From Anastatus disparis (Eukaryota > Arthropoda > Insecta > Hymenoptera > Eupelmidae), in NCBI GenBank assembly GCA_017163975.1, contig JAFFSR010000363.1, positions 958,001-1,022,000 of the forward strand: a stretch of DNA of 64,000 nt, written 5' to 3'. Shown piece by piece: positions 1 to 11,050 of the stretch; within the stretch, counting starts at the first letter, position 1, and each line of letters opens with the position of its first letter. Under the pieces are notes generated by a model that worked only from the letters and a program-made list of their open reading frames with translations, made no database searches and had not been told where the DNA came from. Made by a program: the position numbers and the translations under genes.

Positions 1-166
1 ATTATTTTGTATATTTTTGTGGCTTTAACTATTTTAAATTATTCTTTATATACATGACTAGAGGAAATGACTATATTTTTACTATATTAATAAATGAATA
101 AATTATTAGAAGCATTTATTACAAGCACCGAACTAAGTCACCGATTTGGTTCCAACCGCCTCTTAA
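1..166 (+). mobile_element. TTAA-flanked MITE family F1, right part (cut by window edge)
   Basis: The first 162 bases match the right part of the element at 2122-2550, including the terminal inverted repeat that ends CCGCCTC. It is followed by TTAA at 163-166 and then by retroelement gag coding sequence, so it interrupts the Gypsy element near its gag start. The left end lies outside the window. TTAA target duplications are typical of piggyBac-superfamily elements; the superfamily call is inferred from the target site alone. Confidence 0.8.
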
Positions 167-970
167 TGCGTGAACTTTTAACAGAAATACGGGAGTATGA
201 CGGATCAACAGGTGTTAGCGCATTTATTGATCAAATTATTCGCGCATCTAGACAACTTAGCTCTGAGCAAAGTAATGGCCGTAAAGTTGAAAGGAAAAGC
301 ACAAGAAGTAGTTGAGAGAAATCAAGTCACTACAGCTGTGCAACTTAAAGATTGTTTAAATGCACATTTCAGAAAATTGGAACTCGAGTATGACCAATTA
401 GCTGAAATACATAATTCTATGCATCAGACAACAAATAAAAAGGGAGCAGACTACATACAAAGTTATAATTACATAAATCGGCGTATACAGATTTCAATAG
501 ATGGCTTAAATGACGATTTTAGAGACGTGCATAGAAGTTATAAAAATGAAAACGCAATTTCAAAATTCATAAAAGGATTGTATTTAGAAGGCTTGCTCTT
601 AGCTGTTCAACAATATCCACCACACACTCTACCCATCGCCTATCGACAAGCTTTATACGAAGAGAAACTCCGAAAAAAAGACAAAGAACTTCGAAACAGA
701 AGTCACAACAAACATGATGAGAGATCTAGAAGAGATAAATATGAAAAATATCCAAGAGATAGAAGCCATTCTAAATATTAGTCAAAGAATCGTGAGAAAT
801 ATTCGACACCCGATAAAAATTACACACGTGATAGAAGTTTTTTGCGTAATCATCAAGAAAATTATCGATCAGATAGAAAGGAAAATAAACCTACATGCTC
901 TCATTGTACTACATACAGCCATGATAAAGAACATTGTTTTGAACATCGAAATTCACAAAAAGTAAATTTT
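167..970 (+). pseudogene. gag: Ty3/Gypsy retrotransposon gag, broken
   Basis: Gag would package element RNA in a virus-like particle. The start is lost under the MITE ending at 166. Coding begins in frame 1 (around IREYDGSTGVSAFIDQII, a gag pattern) and shifts to frame 2 near 250. It then runs to a stop at 779-781 and continues in the same frame. The C-terminal part is very basic and carries a CX2CX4HX4C zinc knuckle (CSHCTTYSHDKEHC) at about 895-936, the RNA-binding finger expected of gag. Pol follows in the same frame, so gag and pol seem to have formed one long frame. It cannot be active. Confidence 0.8.
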
Positions 971-3582
971 CGCCTCAATGCCTCAAAAAGCAAAACGTAT
1001 CTATGGGATTCGGTGCCATGGTTGAAGACCCCACCCGACCGTCAGAATTATTGGGAGGATCAAGATTGCAAGACGCTATCTTTCCAACAGATAGAAAACA
1101 CTGGCATCTTTGTATATCACGTTTCAAGCAATAAAATACCCCTCGATGTCGATGGGCTGTTGGGCCGAGGATGGCTACAACATTATAAAGCATTGATAGA
1201 TACAGAAAAACAAAACATAAGAATTTTCAATGCAGAAAATAACCCTTTACGATTCACGTTTAATGAAAAACCTGTTCATATAAATCAAGGAGTCAATCTT
1301 ATATAAATATATATAGATGTACCAGATCGAGAATACATAATAACCGATCCAAAAGATATAATAACACGAGCAATATATACGGTACAAAATAAAGCTACAA
1401 CGCTTAACATCATTAATGAATCGGGAAAAGAAATAAAAATAAATACTGAGATAGAGATAGAAGAATTTCGAGATCAGAAACAAAATATTTATGAAACAAT
1501 TTTTCTACAGAAACAAGTATTGAACAAACAAACATTCATGACAGAAAAGTATCATCGTGACGAACTTATTATAGACAATACGCGTACATCACATTTACCG
1601 AGAAAACAGGCATTAGCAATACAAACATTAGTTAAAGAATATAATGATATCTTTCAACTAGAAGGAGATAAAGCACCATTACTCAAGAATATGTATCACC
1701 GTATAGATTTAACAATAAATCAACCGGTTGTTTTGAAGTTATATCGACGCCCATTATCGTTACATAAGGAAATAGACAGACAATTAGAAAAATTTGAAAA
1801 TGAAGGTATTATAATAAAGTCAAAATCGCCTTTTGTATCACCTGTTTGGTGTGTTCCAAGGAAAATGGATGGTTCAGGAATACAAAAATATAGAGTCGTA
1901 ATGAACTTAAGAAAATTTAATGAATACACACTCCAAGACAACTACCCATTGCCGTCAATAAATGAGATCTTTGATCGATTAGGAGGTATGAGATACTTTT
2001 CAGCATTTGACTTAGCCTCAGGTTTTTTTCAAGTACCGGTTTTACCAGAACACAAAGAGCGTACTGCATTTTTTACTCATAAAAGGCATTGGGAATTTAA
2101 ACAAATGCCAATAGGCCTTAAGAGGCGGTCGGAACCAAATCGGTGACTTGCGGTATATATCAAGTCAGCATTTTTCGCTTTACGATAATATTTTGTATAT
2201 TTTTATGGCTTAAACTATTTCAAATTATTCTTTATATACATGACTAGAGGAAATAACTATATTTTTACCATATAAATAAGTAAATAAATTATTATAAGCA
2301 TTTATTACAAATATCAAACTGACTTGACATATACCGCATGCAAAAAACTGTCGTGTCGATTGTTAGGTGGCATTTTTCGCTTTATAATATTATTTTGTAT
2401 ATTTTTGTAGCTTTAACTATTTTAAATTATTCTTTATATACATGACTAGAGGAAATGACTATATTTTTACCATATTAATAAATGAATAAATTATCATAAG
2501 CATTTATTACAAGCACCGAACTAAGTCACCGATTTTGTTCCGACCGCCTCTTAAAAGCGCACCTGCTACATTTCAAAGGATAATGAATTTAAAATTATAA
2601 GGAATAATAGGCACTATATGTTTTGTATATTTAGATGACATTATAGTATACTCAAAAACCTTTAAAGAACATTTAAAGAACTTACAGATATTATTTGATC
2701 GACTTAGAATTGCAGGCTTAAAAGAGCAACCTGATAAATGCGAATATGTAAATCCAGAACCATAATATTTAGGACATCTCATCACAGAGAAAGGAGTATA
2801 TCCTAACCCAAATAAATTAGAATGTATAAGAAATTATAAACAACCTTCCAATCAAAAGGAAATCAGACAATTTCTAGGATTATGTAGATATTATAGAAAC
2901 TTTATTAAAAATTACGGTAAAATCACAGCAACTCTTAACAAATTAATGCGTAGAAATGTCACTTTTAACTTTGATGATTAATGCAAAAAGGTTTTTAAAA
3001 TATTAAAGGAGAAATCAACATCATCGCCTGTATTAAAATATCCTAATTTGGAAGAGATGTTCATACTAACAACAGATGCGAGTAACGAAGGACTCGGTGC
3101 AATTCTCAGTCAAGGTGATTACAAGAAAGGCAAAGATTTACCATGCGCCTATGCTTCAAGAACACTCAATCAAGCCGAAAAGAATTATTCAACCACCGAA
3201 AAGGAATTATTAGCAGCAGTATGAGCAATGCGACATTTTAGACATTTTTCAAATGGGAAACCTTTTATTTTAATAACAGATCATGCACCATTATCAGGTC
3301 TCATAAAATCAAGATCACCGGAAATTGGATCTAGAATTTTTAAACTTTTGTTAAAAATCACAGACTTCCAACCTATAGTGGAATATAAAAAGGGCAAATT
3401 GAATACTAATGCCGATGCTCTAAGCCGAGCATTTGTTCCAAAAAGAGAAAATCCACGAAAAAAGTATAGTATAACTATGAATCAAGAGATAGACAAGCTA
3501 TATAAACATACAGAAGACTCGCTAGTAGCAATTATAAATCAAACATTGTATATGAAAGAGACCTTTGATTTATTTACAAAAG
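971..3582 (+). pseudogene. pol: Ty3/Gypsy pol (protease remnant, RT, RNase H), split by a MITE
   Basis: After gag comes a protease-like end (LLGRGWL, the motif that follows the retropepsin core), a stop at 1304-1306, and reverse transcriptase from about 1520. RT blocks seen include SPFVSPVWCVPRK and FSAFDLASGFFQVPV. At 2118-2554 a MITE breaks the gene. RT resumes at 2555 with APATFQ and the YLDD catalytic box at 2628-2639. RNase H follows (TTDASNEGLGAIL, then NTNADALSR at its end). In-frame stops lie at 2598, 2763, 2979 and 3222. Microsatellite begins near 3583, where the RNase H-integrase linker should be; no integrase and no LTRs are visible. Confidence 0.87.
2118..2554 (+). mobile_element. 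TTAA-flanked MITE family F1, complete 429-bp copy
   Basis: The element spans 2122-2550 and is flanked by TTAA at 2118-2121 and 2551-2554. Terminal inverted repeats of about 28 bp start GAGGCGGTCGGAACC and end CCGACCGCCTC. Inside are two tandem copies of a roughly 200-bp unit (GCATTTTTCGC occurs at 2168 and again at 2370). No coding capacity is seen. Removing element plus one TTAA (433 bases) puts the flanking RT frame back in register, which fixes the boundaries. TTAA points to piggyBac-type mobilisation, though a TA target inside TTAA cannot be excluded. Confidence 0.9.
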
Positions 3583-3714
3583 GATATATATATATATATA
3601 TATATATACGCTTACACACTTGCACCTACACATATTCTCACATACACATACGCACAATCACTTGTATACATACACACGTACACTCACACACATACATATA
3701 CACACCTATACGTA

Positions 3715-3771
<57 letters not shown>

Positions 3772-3885
3772 CCACATACATTTTCACATATACATGTCAT
3801 ATAAACACATACAATTATACACATAAACACAGGTACATACATATATAAACATATGCACGCACACATACAGAACATTCGCTCTTCC
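3583..3885. repeat. Compound microsatellite: (TA)n, CA/CATA-rich
   Basis: (TA)n runs at about 3583-3610 and 3718-3769 with CACA, CATA and ACACAT repeats between and after. Open frames read across it (poly-YI, THTH) are repeat artefacts. Confidence 0.95.
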
Positions 3886-4260
3886 ATCTCCATCTTTTTG
3901 TCTCCGTCTCTCCATCTCTCTGTCTCTGTTTCTTTCTCTCCATCTCTCCGCCTTTGTTTCTCCATCTTCGTCCTTTCGTTTCCATCTCTCTGTCTTTGCC
4001 TCTTTGCCTCTGCCTCTCCGTCTTTGTCCTTTCATCTATTTCTCTCTGTCTCCGTTCCTACAACTCCTCTTTTTCGTCTTTGTTTCTCTGTCTCTGTCTC
4101 TCCGTCCTCGTCTCTCCGTTCTTCTATCTATGTCTCTTCGTCTCCATCTCCCTGTATTTTTCTCTCTGTTTCCGTCTCTCTGTCGCCCTGTCTCTGTGTC
4201 TTCTTCTCTACTTCTCCGTTCCTACGTCTGCGTTTTTTCATCTCCGTCCCTCTGTCTGAA
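3886..4260. repeat. Pyrimidine-rich minisatellite (TCTCCGTC/TCTCTGTC units)
   Basis: About 375 bp of degenerate TCTCYGTC-type repeats, almost pure pyrimidine apart from G at regular positions. The same motif occurs inverted at 6096-6345. Confidence 0.92.
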
Positions 4261-5031
4261 ACACATGATTAAAAATAATGAATTCTTATCATATTTCTAC
4301 ATTAATTTAAATAAAATTGAGTGGAACAAATTTTTAATTTATCATGATCATATGATTTGTATTTAAACAATTATTCTGCATATTGGAATTTTAATTATTC
4401 CTTTTTTTCAAATATATAAAAACTAAATTTTAAACAGAACTGCAATATAAAAACTTATAAATTAAGACAATTTTTTTGACTGTAAAATTAGCTAATTTTT
4501 AAATATTAATATAATATATAAAAATTTGACCAAGCGACGTTAGGGGCGAGGTAAATTAAGCTCGTATAGATTAAAATCAAAAAGAAATTTTAGTGAAGAG
4601 AAGATTTGCCAGATTTTTTATCATTAATTGATTCTATAAATATTAAATTTTCTGAAAAATGGTTTTTAGAAGAAATGTTTATATGAGAACAAAAAAATTA
4701 ACAAAACGAAATGAACAAACTAACAAAAAAACTCAAGGTTAAAACTTCAAATGAACAATGTTCAATGATGAACATTGAACTTTATTTTTATTTTATTTTA
4801 TTTCTATTTTAACTTTACTTTGTTTTTATGATGTTTATGTTTTTTTATGTTAATAAGTGGTGATTTATTAAAATTTTTAAAATAATTATCAACTAGAATT
4901 TTTAAGTATCTATATAAATGACATTTAAAATTTTCATTTCAGGATTTTTCTTAGTTTTTCAGAAGTATTTGAAATTCTTATATTAAATAATTTTAATTTA
5001 GAAGTATACATGAATGTATTATTTTCATAGA
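4261..5031. other. AT-rich stretch without recognised feature
   Basis: Mostly A/T homopolymer-rich DNA. I see no coding pattern, inverted repeat or RNA gene here. Confidence 0.6.
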
Positions 5032-5530
5032 ATGAATTTAACTAAAGAAGAAAAATTAATTTTAATAGGTGAAGATGGGTATGCTAGGTAATTCAGTATG
5101 TTAAATGATAAACACATTAGAAAATTTAATCAAATTTTGAATAGTTATAAAAATTTTTCAATGCAACCGACAATATTTTTACACAGGCCCGAAAATATTA
5201 ATCCAGTTTCATTGAATCAAGATTACATACAAATACTTTTTTCCGGAAATCGGCATTTTGGTCACTGGATTTGTATCTATTATTCACAAAATGTAATTCA
5301 TGTTTATGATAGTTTCAATAGTAATGGATTAAATAATGAACAAAAAATTTACATCAATAAACTATTTTCATTTCGTGAAAACTTACAAATATGTTTTCAA
5401 AAGTTCAATTTTAGATTAATCCTTTTGACTGTGGCATTTTTTCATTATAAAGCGATATCCAGAAATCAGCAAATTGTACATCACAAGGAATTGTCAACAA
5501 TGAAATGAAATTTTGAAAATATAAATTTTG
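5032..5530 (+). pseudogene. Ulp1/C48-like cysteine protease domain, broken
   Basis: A likely start ATG lies at 5032, with a stop at 5089-5091 and then an open frame from 5098. The sequence shows GHWICIYY, VIHVYDSFN and, after a one-base frameshift near 5410, PFDCGIF. These are the His, Asp and Cys blocks of Ulp1/adenain-type cysteine proteases, which cleave isopeptide or Gly-Gly bonds. A stop follows six codons after the Cys. Such domains occur in several DNA transposons and large viruses. The motif spacing differs from the Polinton protease at 14 kb, so I do not assign it to that element. It lies between two inverted microsatellite blocks. Confidence 0.65.
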
Positions 5531-6095
5531 AATATCTTGGAGAAAAAAAGTTACAAGAATATGCACTGCAACAATTACATTTATTAGATAACATAAAATG
5601 TTTAGAGGCAACAAATTATAAACCAAAAACTTATCTACACAAAATTTACCAAAACAGTAATAAAAAAAATATAAACAAATTGAAGACAAAATTTTAAAAA
5701 GTAATTGTAAAAAAATTAAATACAATAACATTGAAGAATCTGAAAATGATATTAAACAAAAACCAATTCTGATATTTAAAATAAATTTATTAATGAAAAA
5801 TTATTAAAATTAACAAAAGTTTTGATTGAGAAATTGAAAAATTTAAATATAACGCAACATGAAAATCAAATGAATTCTCAAAACATTAATGTAATTACGA
5901 AACTTGAAAATAATTTTACGAGGGATGAAAATTTAAAAAAATTATAAAAGTTACAATTAAAAAAAAGTTGTATTAATATATTGCAACAAAAAAGTCAAAT
6001 TTCTAACCAAAATGAATTTATAAAAAACAATTAAGAATCCTCAAACCAAAATAACCATTTAACATATCAACGAAATCACAACTATGACAGATGCA
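5531..6095. other. AT-rich stretch, possibly decayed coding DNA
   Basis: A-rich sequence with many Asn/Lys-type codons and frequent stops. It could be the decayed continuation of the protease gene, but nothing recognisable remains. Confidence 0.4.
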
Positions 6096-6345
6096 TTCAT
6101 GATGGTGATGGAAAGACGGAGACGGAGGGACGGAGACAGAAAGACGAAAATAGAGAGACGGAGACGGAGAAATAGAGATGGAGAGACGGAGACGGAGAAA
6201 TAGAGACGAAGAGACAGAGACGGAGAAATAGAGTCAGACAGACGGAGACGAAGTAAAGGAGAGCGATAGGCGGAAACGGAGAAACGGCGACAAAGAGACG
6301 GAGAGACAGAGACGGAGACGAAGTGCCTGAGAGACGATAACGGAT
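6096..6345. repeat. Purine-rich minisatellite (GACGGAGA units)
   Basis: Degenerate GAGACGGA repeats, the reverse complement of the tract at 3886-4260. Confidence 0.92.
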
Positions 6346-6510
6346 ATTGAGTATGTGTGTATGTGTTTAGGAGTAAGTATATGTGTATGGATATGTGTAT
6401 ATATGTGTATATGTGAATGTGTATGTGTGTATGTGTATGTATGAAAGTATATGTGTGTACGTGTATGTTTAAAATGTGCGTGTGTATGTATATGTATGTA
6501 TTTGACAATA
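6346..6510. repeat. GTGTAT/GTATGT microsatellite
   Basis: Repeats of TGTGTATG type, mirroring the CATACACA tract at 3612-3870. The order of the two motifs is inverted relative to the left side. Confidence 0.9.
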
Positions 6511-7192
6511 ATGCAAAAGATATTTACGTAAAAAAAAAGTCTTAATTCTTCATTTTATATAATAGTAGTTATATTAAGAGTAAAAAATCTTATTAATTAA
6601 TATTATAAGAAAAATAAATTTTTATTAAATTTCAATCTGTTTTTTTTAGGCTTAATCTCAGGTCTGATATCTGAAAATGTGTACAATCTAAACTCAAAAG
6701 AATAAAAATTAAAAATGCAGAGTAGAAAAGTATAGTTTTTTACGTATGAAAGAGTCAACTGAAGATTTTAACACTTGTAGAGGTAGATTTGATAAATTTA
6801 TAAAGATCAACTTAAGAAGTTTACTATTTTTCTAAGAGTAAAAACGTATATTTCCTATGCGAATCAAATGATTTAAAAAAATAAATATAATGCTTTCTCA
6901 TTTTTCGGAGAAATTGGTATCTTTGTTTTTTTGTTTACGAAGAGTAAAAGATTATGCTGTTTTTTCTAAAGAGTAATGTAATGGACTTACACACTTGCCG
7001 AAGAGTAAAAGGCAGATTTATAACTTCCTAACGAACAAAATAATACCTCAATAGTTATAAAAAGTAATTTGATCAATATTTACTTTTACAATATTTCTAT
7101 CAAATGAATATTTTCGAGATGATAAAGTCATGTGACTACTACAAGTATGGAAGATACTATATATCATCATTTTTAATTACATACACTAAAGA
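6511..7192. other. AT-rich stretch without recognised feature
   Basis: No gene or repeat boundary recognised. The phrase AAGAGTAAAA recurs several times between about 6570 and 7010, suggesting an old tandem or dispersed repeat. Confidence 0.5.
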
Positions 7193-7770
7193 TGTTAGGT
7201 ACAGGTGTGGAGAAAAAAAATGAGTCAACGAAAATAGAAAAGCTTATGTTTCACTTCTGTATTAACAAAACTTTTCACTCGCGATACACAGGAAGCTTTT
7301 AACCTCCTTTCTTGCTGCCGTGAGGAAGAAAACTAAACTGAAGGCCCCAATGCTTCTGCTTTTATAGGCCTCTTCACTGCTAGAGTCCTCTCTTGTTAGT
7401 CGTGAGCTCTGGTATAAATGGTGTCCATCGTGCTGAGAAATCTACTAAACATTAGTTTGATCTCCGTCCGAACTCATGTGGCCAATGCTTTTCCCGCGCT
7501 TTTTTGTGAAACGACGCCGTGATTTTATCGCAAGTATAAATTCTCAGCCCTTACTGCCGCCTACTCCACAGCCAGAATTAGGTTACGTGCACGTCTTTGC
7601 CCGTGCTCGTTCCTTAGTTGCAACCTTCATGTGGCAGCCGGAGCTTCTTCTGTGAGGTCATTAAATTTCATAGAATGCTTTTATTTGGCATTTTCTGAAC
7701 ACATGGCTTTAACAGTGTCTAAGAGCGCACTAGCTCCCTCACTTCGAGTTTGGCTGACAATGGGGTGACA
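7193..7770 (-). repeat. BEL/Pao 3' LTR
   Basis: 578 bp; read on the minus strand it begins TGTCACCCC and ends CCTAACA. It matches the other LTR over its whole length with scattered substitutions and short indels (about nine bases in ten agree by eye). A purine-rich tract (GAGAGAAAATTAT on the minus strand) lies just inside at 7771-7790, as expected of a polypurine tract. Confidence 0.93.
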
Positions 7771-7901
7771 ATAATTTTCTCTCATTTTCTGTGCATCTTA
7801 TTAAAGCATCAAGTATGAAAGTGTAAGATATAAGAATGTACAAATGTTCATCAAATATTCTCAGTCGTGTGCACTGAGAAATCAAGTACACGCATGCTTA
7901 A

Positions 7902-8282
7902 GAGGAGGTCACGTATCTCTGTCCTTTTCTAATCAAAGAATTGAGTTTTTTACAGAAACTAATATCTTTAGCAAAAAATGAAAATAAAGCCGCATTTCGT
8001 AATAAAAAAAGCAATATTTTCTCTAATTAGAAAGAATTTATTTTATTGCTTTGTTTTCAAGAAAACCTTGAAAAACTTAAATCATAGAGGTTAGGGTGGA
8101 CAATTTGGTTTTTCAAGGTTTTCTTGAGAACGAAGCAATAAAATTAATTTTTTCTTATCAAAGAAAATATTGCTTTTTTTGATACAAGATGCGGCTTTCT
8201 CTTCCTTTTTTGATAAAGTTATTAGTTTTTGTGAAAAAATCATTTCTTTGATTAGAAAAGGACAGAGATACGTGACTTCCTC
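7902..8282 (+). mobile_element. TTAA-flanked fold-back MITE family F2, copy 1
   Basis: 381 bp between TTAA at 7898-7901 and 8283-8286. The ends are GAGGAGGTCACGTATCTC and GAGATACGTGACTTCCTC, and the inverted similarity continues through nearly the whole element (for example TTTTCAAGGTTTTCTTGA with its complement), so it would fold into one hairpin. Noncoding. The related copy is at 38431-38809. Confidence 0.88.
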
Positions 8283-8406
8283 TTAAGGAACGTTTACATG
8301 AATGAAGAATCTGCATGAAGAAATAGCACTTTCAACGAACAAGCTTTTCATTTTATGACAGTGGTCTCACCCAGAATCTCTTGATGTAAATCTTTATACA
8401 TCTATA

Positions 8407-8820
8407 TTATAAAGTCTGGAAACAGACTATCAGAGGGCAGAAGAGCGTGCTCTGAGTTTTCAAGAAAAAATCTTTTTCCGTGTAGATGGCACTGCGCGGC
8501 GAAGATTTAGCTCCAAATATTAGGCTTGTCATCTCATATATTTTCGGTTCCTTTCCTCGATTCTTTCCTCGCCATAAAAAGCGTTGCGCTCCTCGGTCGC
8601 TGTCTCGAACTCGAACGTGCAGGAACATGTCGCGTATGTCAGCCTTAACAGCGACCCTATACTGCCCAAATCTCAATAGTACTCCAGGCAACGACTGCAA
8701 CAGATCGGGTCCAGTCATCAACTGATCGTTCAGGCATACCCCTGCTGTCTTGGATGCTGCATCGAAAACCAGTCTGACCCAACCCGGCACACTTACACTC
8801 GTCACCCCAAAATGGGGCAA
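8407..8820 (-). pseudogene. pol: BEL/Pao reverse transcriptase, 5' part only
   Basis: On the minus strand the frame contains LPHFGVTS, VRLVFDAASKTAG, GPDLLQSLPGVLLRF, VAVKADIRDMFLHV, AQRFLWRG and IFGAKSSPRSA, the ordered front blocks of BEL/Pao RT. The DIRDMF block carries the first catalytic Asp. After about residue 115 the similarity ends and the frame stops at 8407; the YXDD block and everything downstream are missing. The deletion lies between here and the MITE at 7902-8282. Confidence 0.88.
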
Positions 8821-8832
8821 ATACCAGATACG

Positions 8833-9039
8833 CTAGTGCTTCTTCTCTTCGTTTACCTTCGTCGCGTAACCACTTGATATGAACCCATCCATTTCCCGGT
8901 AGTACAATTCGGCGTATTCCTGATCACGATCTAAGCGCTTTTCTAAGGATTTTAATCTCTTTATGGCGGTAGGCTTACTGTCGACGTTTGTCCCGATGTC
9001 TTTTTTCCATAAGGGTCCGGTTTCCCATTCGCCATTCAC
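8833..9039 (-). pseudogene. pol: BEL/Pao pol, protease-RT linker
   Basis: The minus-strand frame with RLKSLEKRLDRD and YYREMDGFISSGYATKV matches the region before the RT palm in BEL/Pao elements. It is separated from the RT frame at 8820 by a stop or frameshift. Confidence 0.8.
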
Positions 9040-9331
9040 GAAACGAGTAGTGTCGCACAGTATTTTATCAGCATGATTTATTATCGATCATTCGGATTTA
9101 TCGTCTACATTTAACACATCTAAAGAGAAATATTTTCTCATCATCGAGTGACTCGTCAAGGTGGTAGTTCCTTTGCTCTTCGTAAACAACTGCGGAAAAC
9201 CCATTCGTGCGCAAGCCTATGCTTATGCTATTAACCCCATAAACCGCCCAACCCACCAGAGATCACGATGCCGCTAGTTTGCCGTTAACTATTTCCCGCA
9301 ATTCTCGAGTAAATATTAATCGACCATTATC

Positions 9332-9706
9332 CTACCCAAGAAGTACTTTAGCTTGTGCATTTTTGTAGGGGGCCATTGTTAGACCGTGGTTTCGCTTGAT
9401 ATACGCCGCGATTTCCCTGCTTAACGACTGGGCTGGAAGGCATAGGCCCTTGACCGCGAGGACATTTTCTACGCCGTGTGTCGCAAAATCTCCCTGAATT
9501 CCGAATTCCACCTGTTCGTTATCCGTGAACACCTTTCCCTGATCGTATGCGCTGTTTAACGAGAGACTGACTTGAGGACCTCTAACGCTCACGGAATTCG
9601 CCAATTTTCGGTCCACAAGTGAAACAGTTGACCAATCATCAATCAAAGTATAGGTGTTCACATCTGCCCTTGGGCCTGAAACCGTTACTGGAACTACTTT
9701 CAGCAA
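9332..9706 (-). pseudogene. pol: BEL/Pao aspartic protease (DUF1758 type)
   Basis: The frame begins LKVVPVTVSGPRADV and contains TLIDDWSTVSLVD. In this family the active site reads DDGS; here the Gly is Trp (TGG), so the catalytic loop is damaged. Downstream VLLG ends at an in-frame stop. It would process the Gag-Pol polyprotein. Confidence 0.85.
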
Positions 9707-9794
9707 CGCGCGCGACGCCCGATGTCAGTCGTCCTTTTCTAATGTTCCCGTGGTTTGTTTAAGTGTTTTCTGCTCTCCTTGTTCGTTACGCCGT

Positions 9795-10043
9795 TCAAAA
9801 ATTCCGCTCTTTATGCAATAAGGTATGATGAGGTTCCCCGCAGACTACACAGTTTTCGTTTCTACAACTATTACACCCATGTCCCTTTCCTAAACACTTG
9901 TAGCACAAGCGCAGTTCTACCGCCAAAAATCGCCTCCTGCCTATCGTTTCGCGGGCAAAACTCCGACAATCCTGTATTTTGTGGTTGTTCCGTTTATAAA
10001 ACATACATTTACTATCCGCGTATCTATCGTTATCCTGACGCAC
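9795..10043 (-). pseudogene. gag: BEL/Pao gag C-terminus with zinc-binding region
   Basis: On the minus strand CMFYKRNNHKIQDC, LCYKCLGKGHGCNSC and CVVCGEPHHTLLH form the row of Cys/His fingers, ending in HHTLLH, that is typical of BEL/Pao Gag. A stop at 9795 separates it from the protease frame. Confidence 0.88.
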
Positions 10044-10232
10044 CTCTTCATTGTGACTACTTTTATCTACCGTTGTGAGTACCGATGCTCTTTTTTGAGC
10101 TACAAAGGGTCACTTAGACGTAACACCCACCGGTGAGGAGGTAGACGGTTCGGGTTCGAGATCAATTATTCCCGATAATTTAGCATGTTCTCCTTCCGCG
10201 GACAAAAAATTCGCTAGTTTTTCGATCTCAGT

Positions 10233-10936
10233 TTATTCAGGATTAACTTCCGTGCATTGCCGACTAAACGTGTACCTGAGCGCTAAATGCATTTTACTAG
10301 CCACCACCTTCAGCAGCTCTGGGCTGTGCAAATAACCGCGAAGATTAAGAGACTGTAGAGCATTGATGGCACTTCGCACTTGTGCTGCAAGTTGCGTTAT
10401 TTTTATTTTTCCTGATTCCAATGTTGGCAGAGCGTTTAAATCACGAATAGTTTTGTTTGCTATTGCGCTTTTGCTACCGAACTGCAACTCCCGTGCCTTA
10501 ATAACGGTAACCGCATTGCTGGCTGTGGCTAACAAAGATTTTACTGAATCGCGAGCTTCGCCCTTTAAAGCTTTGAACAGTCGCGAGACATTCTCTCTTT
10601 CACTGAAACCCCCAAGTTCAGTCAAGTGTTCGTAGGCTTCCTTGAAATGTATCCGTTTTAAGGGATCGCCAGAGAATTCAGGTAAGTCTTTAAGAATTTT
10701 TAAACGTTGAACGGTCGATAAGCTGCTCTCACCAACGAGTCCCAGCTTTCGCAAACTCTTTGTTCTAACACATCAGCCAATCGCATTATCGAATCGTTAA
10801 GCGAACTTGAATTAGTACTCACCTCGTCTGTCAGTGTGTCGAAATCCGATGTCTCCCTATCCTCTCCTGGCTCTTCCTGCTTCCTAGCTTTCTTCCTAAT
10901 AGCCGGACCCTTGCTCTTACTTTGTCGTTTGGTCAC
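10233..10936 (-). pseudogene. gag: BEL/Pao gag (DUF1759 type)
   Basis: It starts at 10936 with a basic, low-complexity N-terminus and shifts frame near 10745. It then reads LPEFSGDPLKRIHFKEAYE, the family hallmark, followed by an alpha-helical capsid-like stretch to 10233. The gag start lies about 110 bp inside the 5' LTR, with a primer-binding site between. Confidence 0.88.
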
Positions 10937-11030
10937 TTTGGCGGCATATTTTTAAATTTCACTGTGTGCACTTATAGTTGATTTCTGTTTACTTTTTTCA
11001 CCACACCACACTTTTAATAAGTTTGGTAAT

Positions 11031-11047
11031 CCTCACCCGGGGCACCA
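11031..11047 (-). promoter_or_regulatory. BEL/Pao primer-binding site
   Basis: Three bases inside the 5' LTR the minus strand reads TGGTGCCCCGGGTGAGG, the position and TGG start expected for a tRNA primer site. I do not assign the tRNA. Confidence 0.75.
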
Positions 11048-11050
11048 ATT

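Noticed and set aside
5032..5530. Assignment of the Ulp1-like protease to a Polinton
   Set aside because: Motif spacing and sequence differ from the true Polinton protease at 14 kb, and no other Polinton gene is adjacent.
9755..10635. Plus-strand frames over the BEL/Pao gag (107 and 90 codons)
   Set aside because: They lie opposite the recognisable minus-strand gag and zinc-finger frames and have no motifs of their own.
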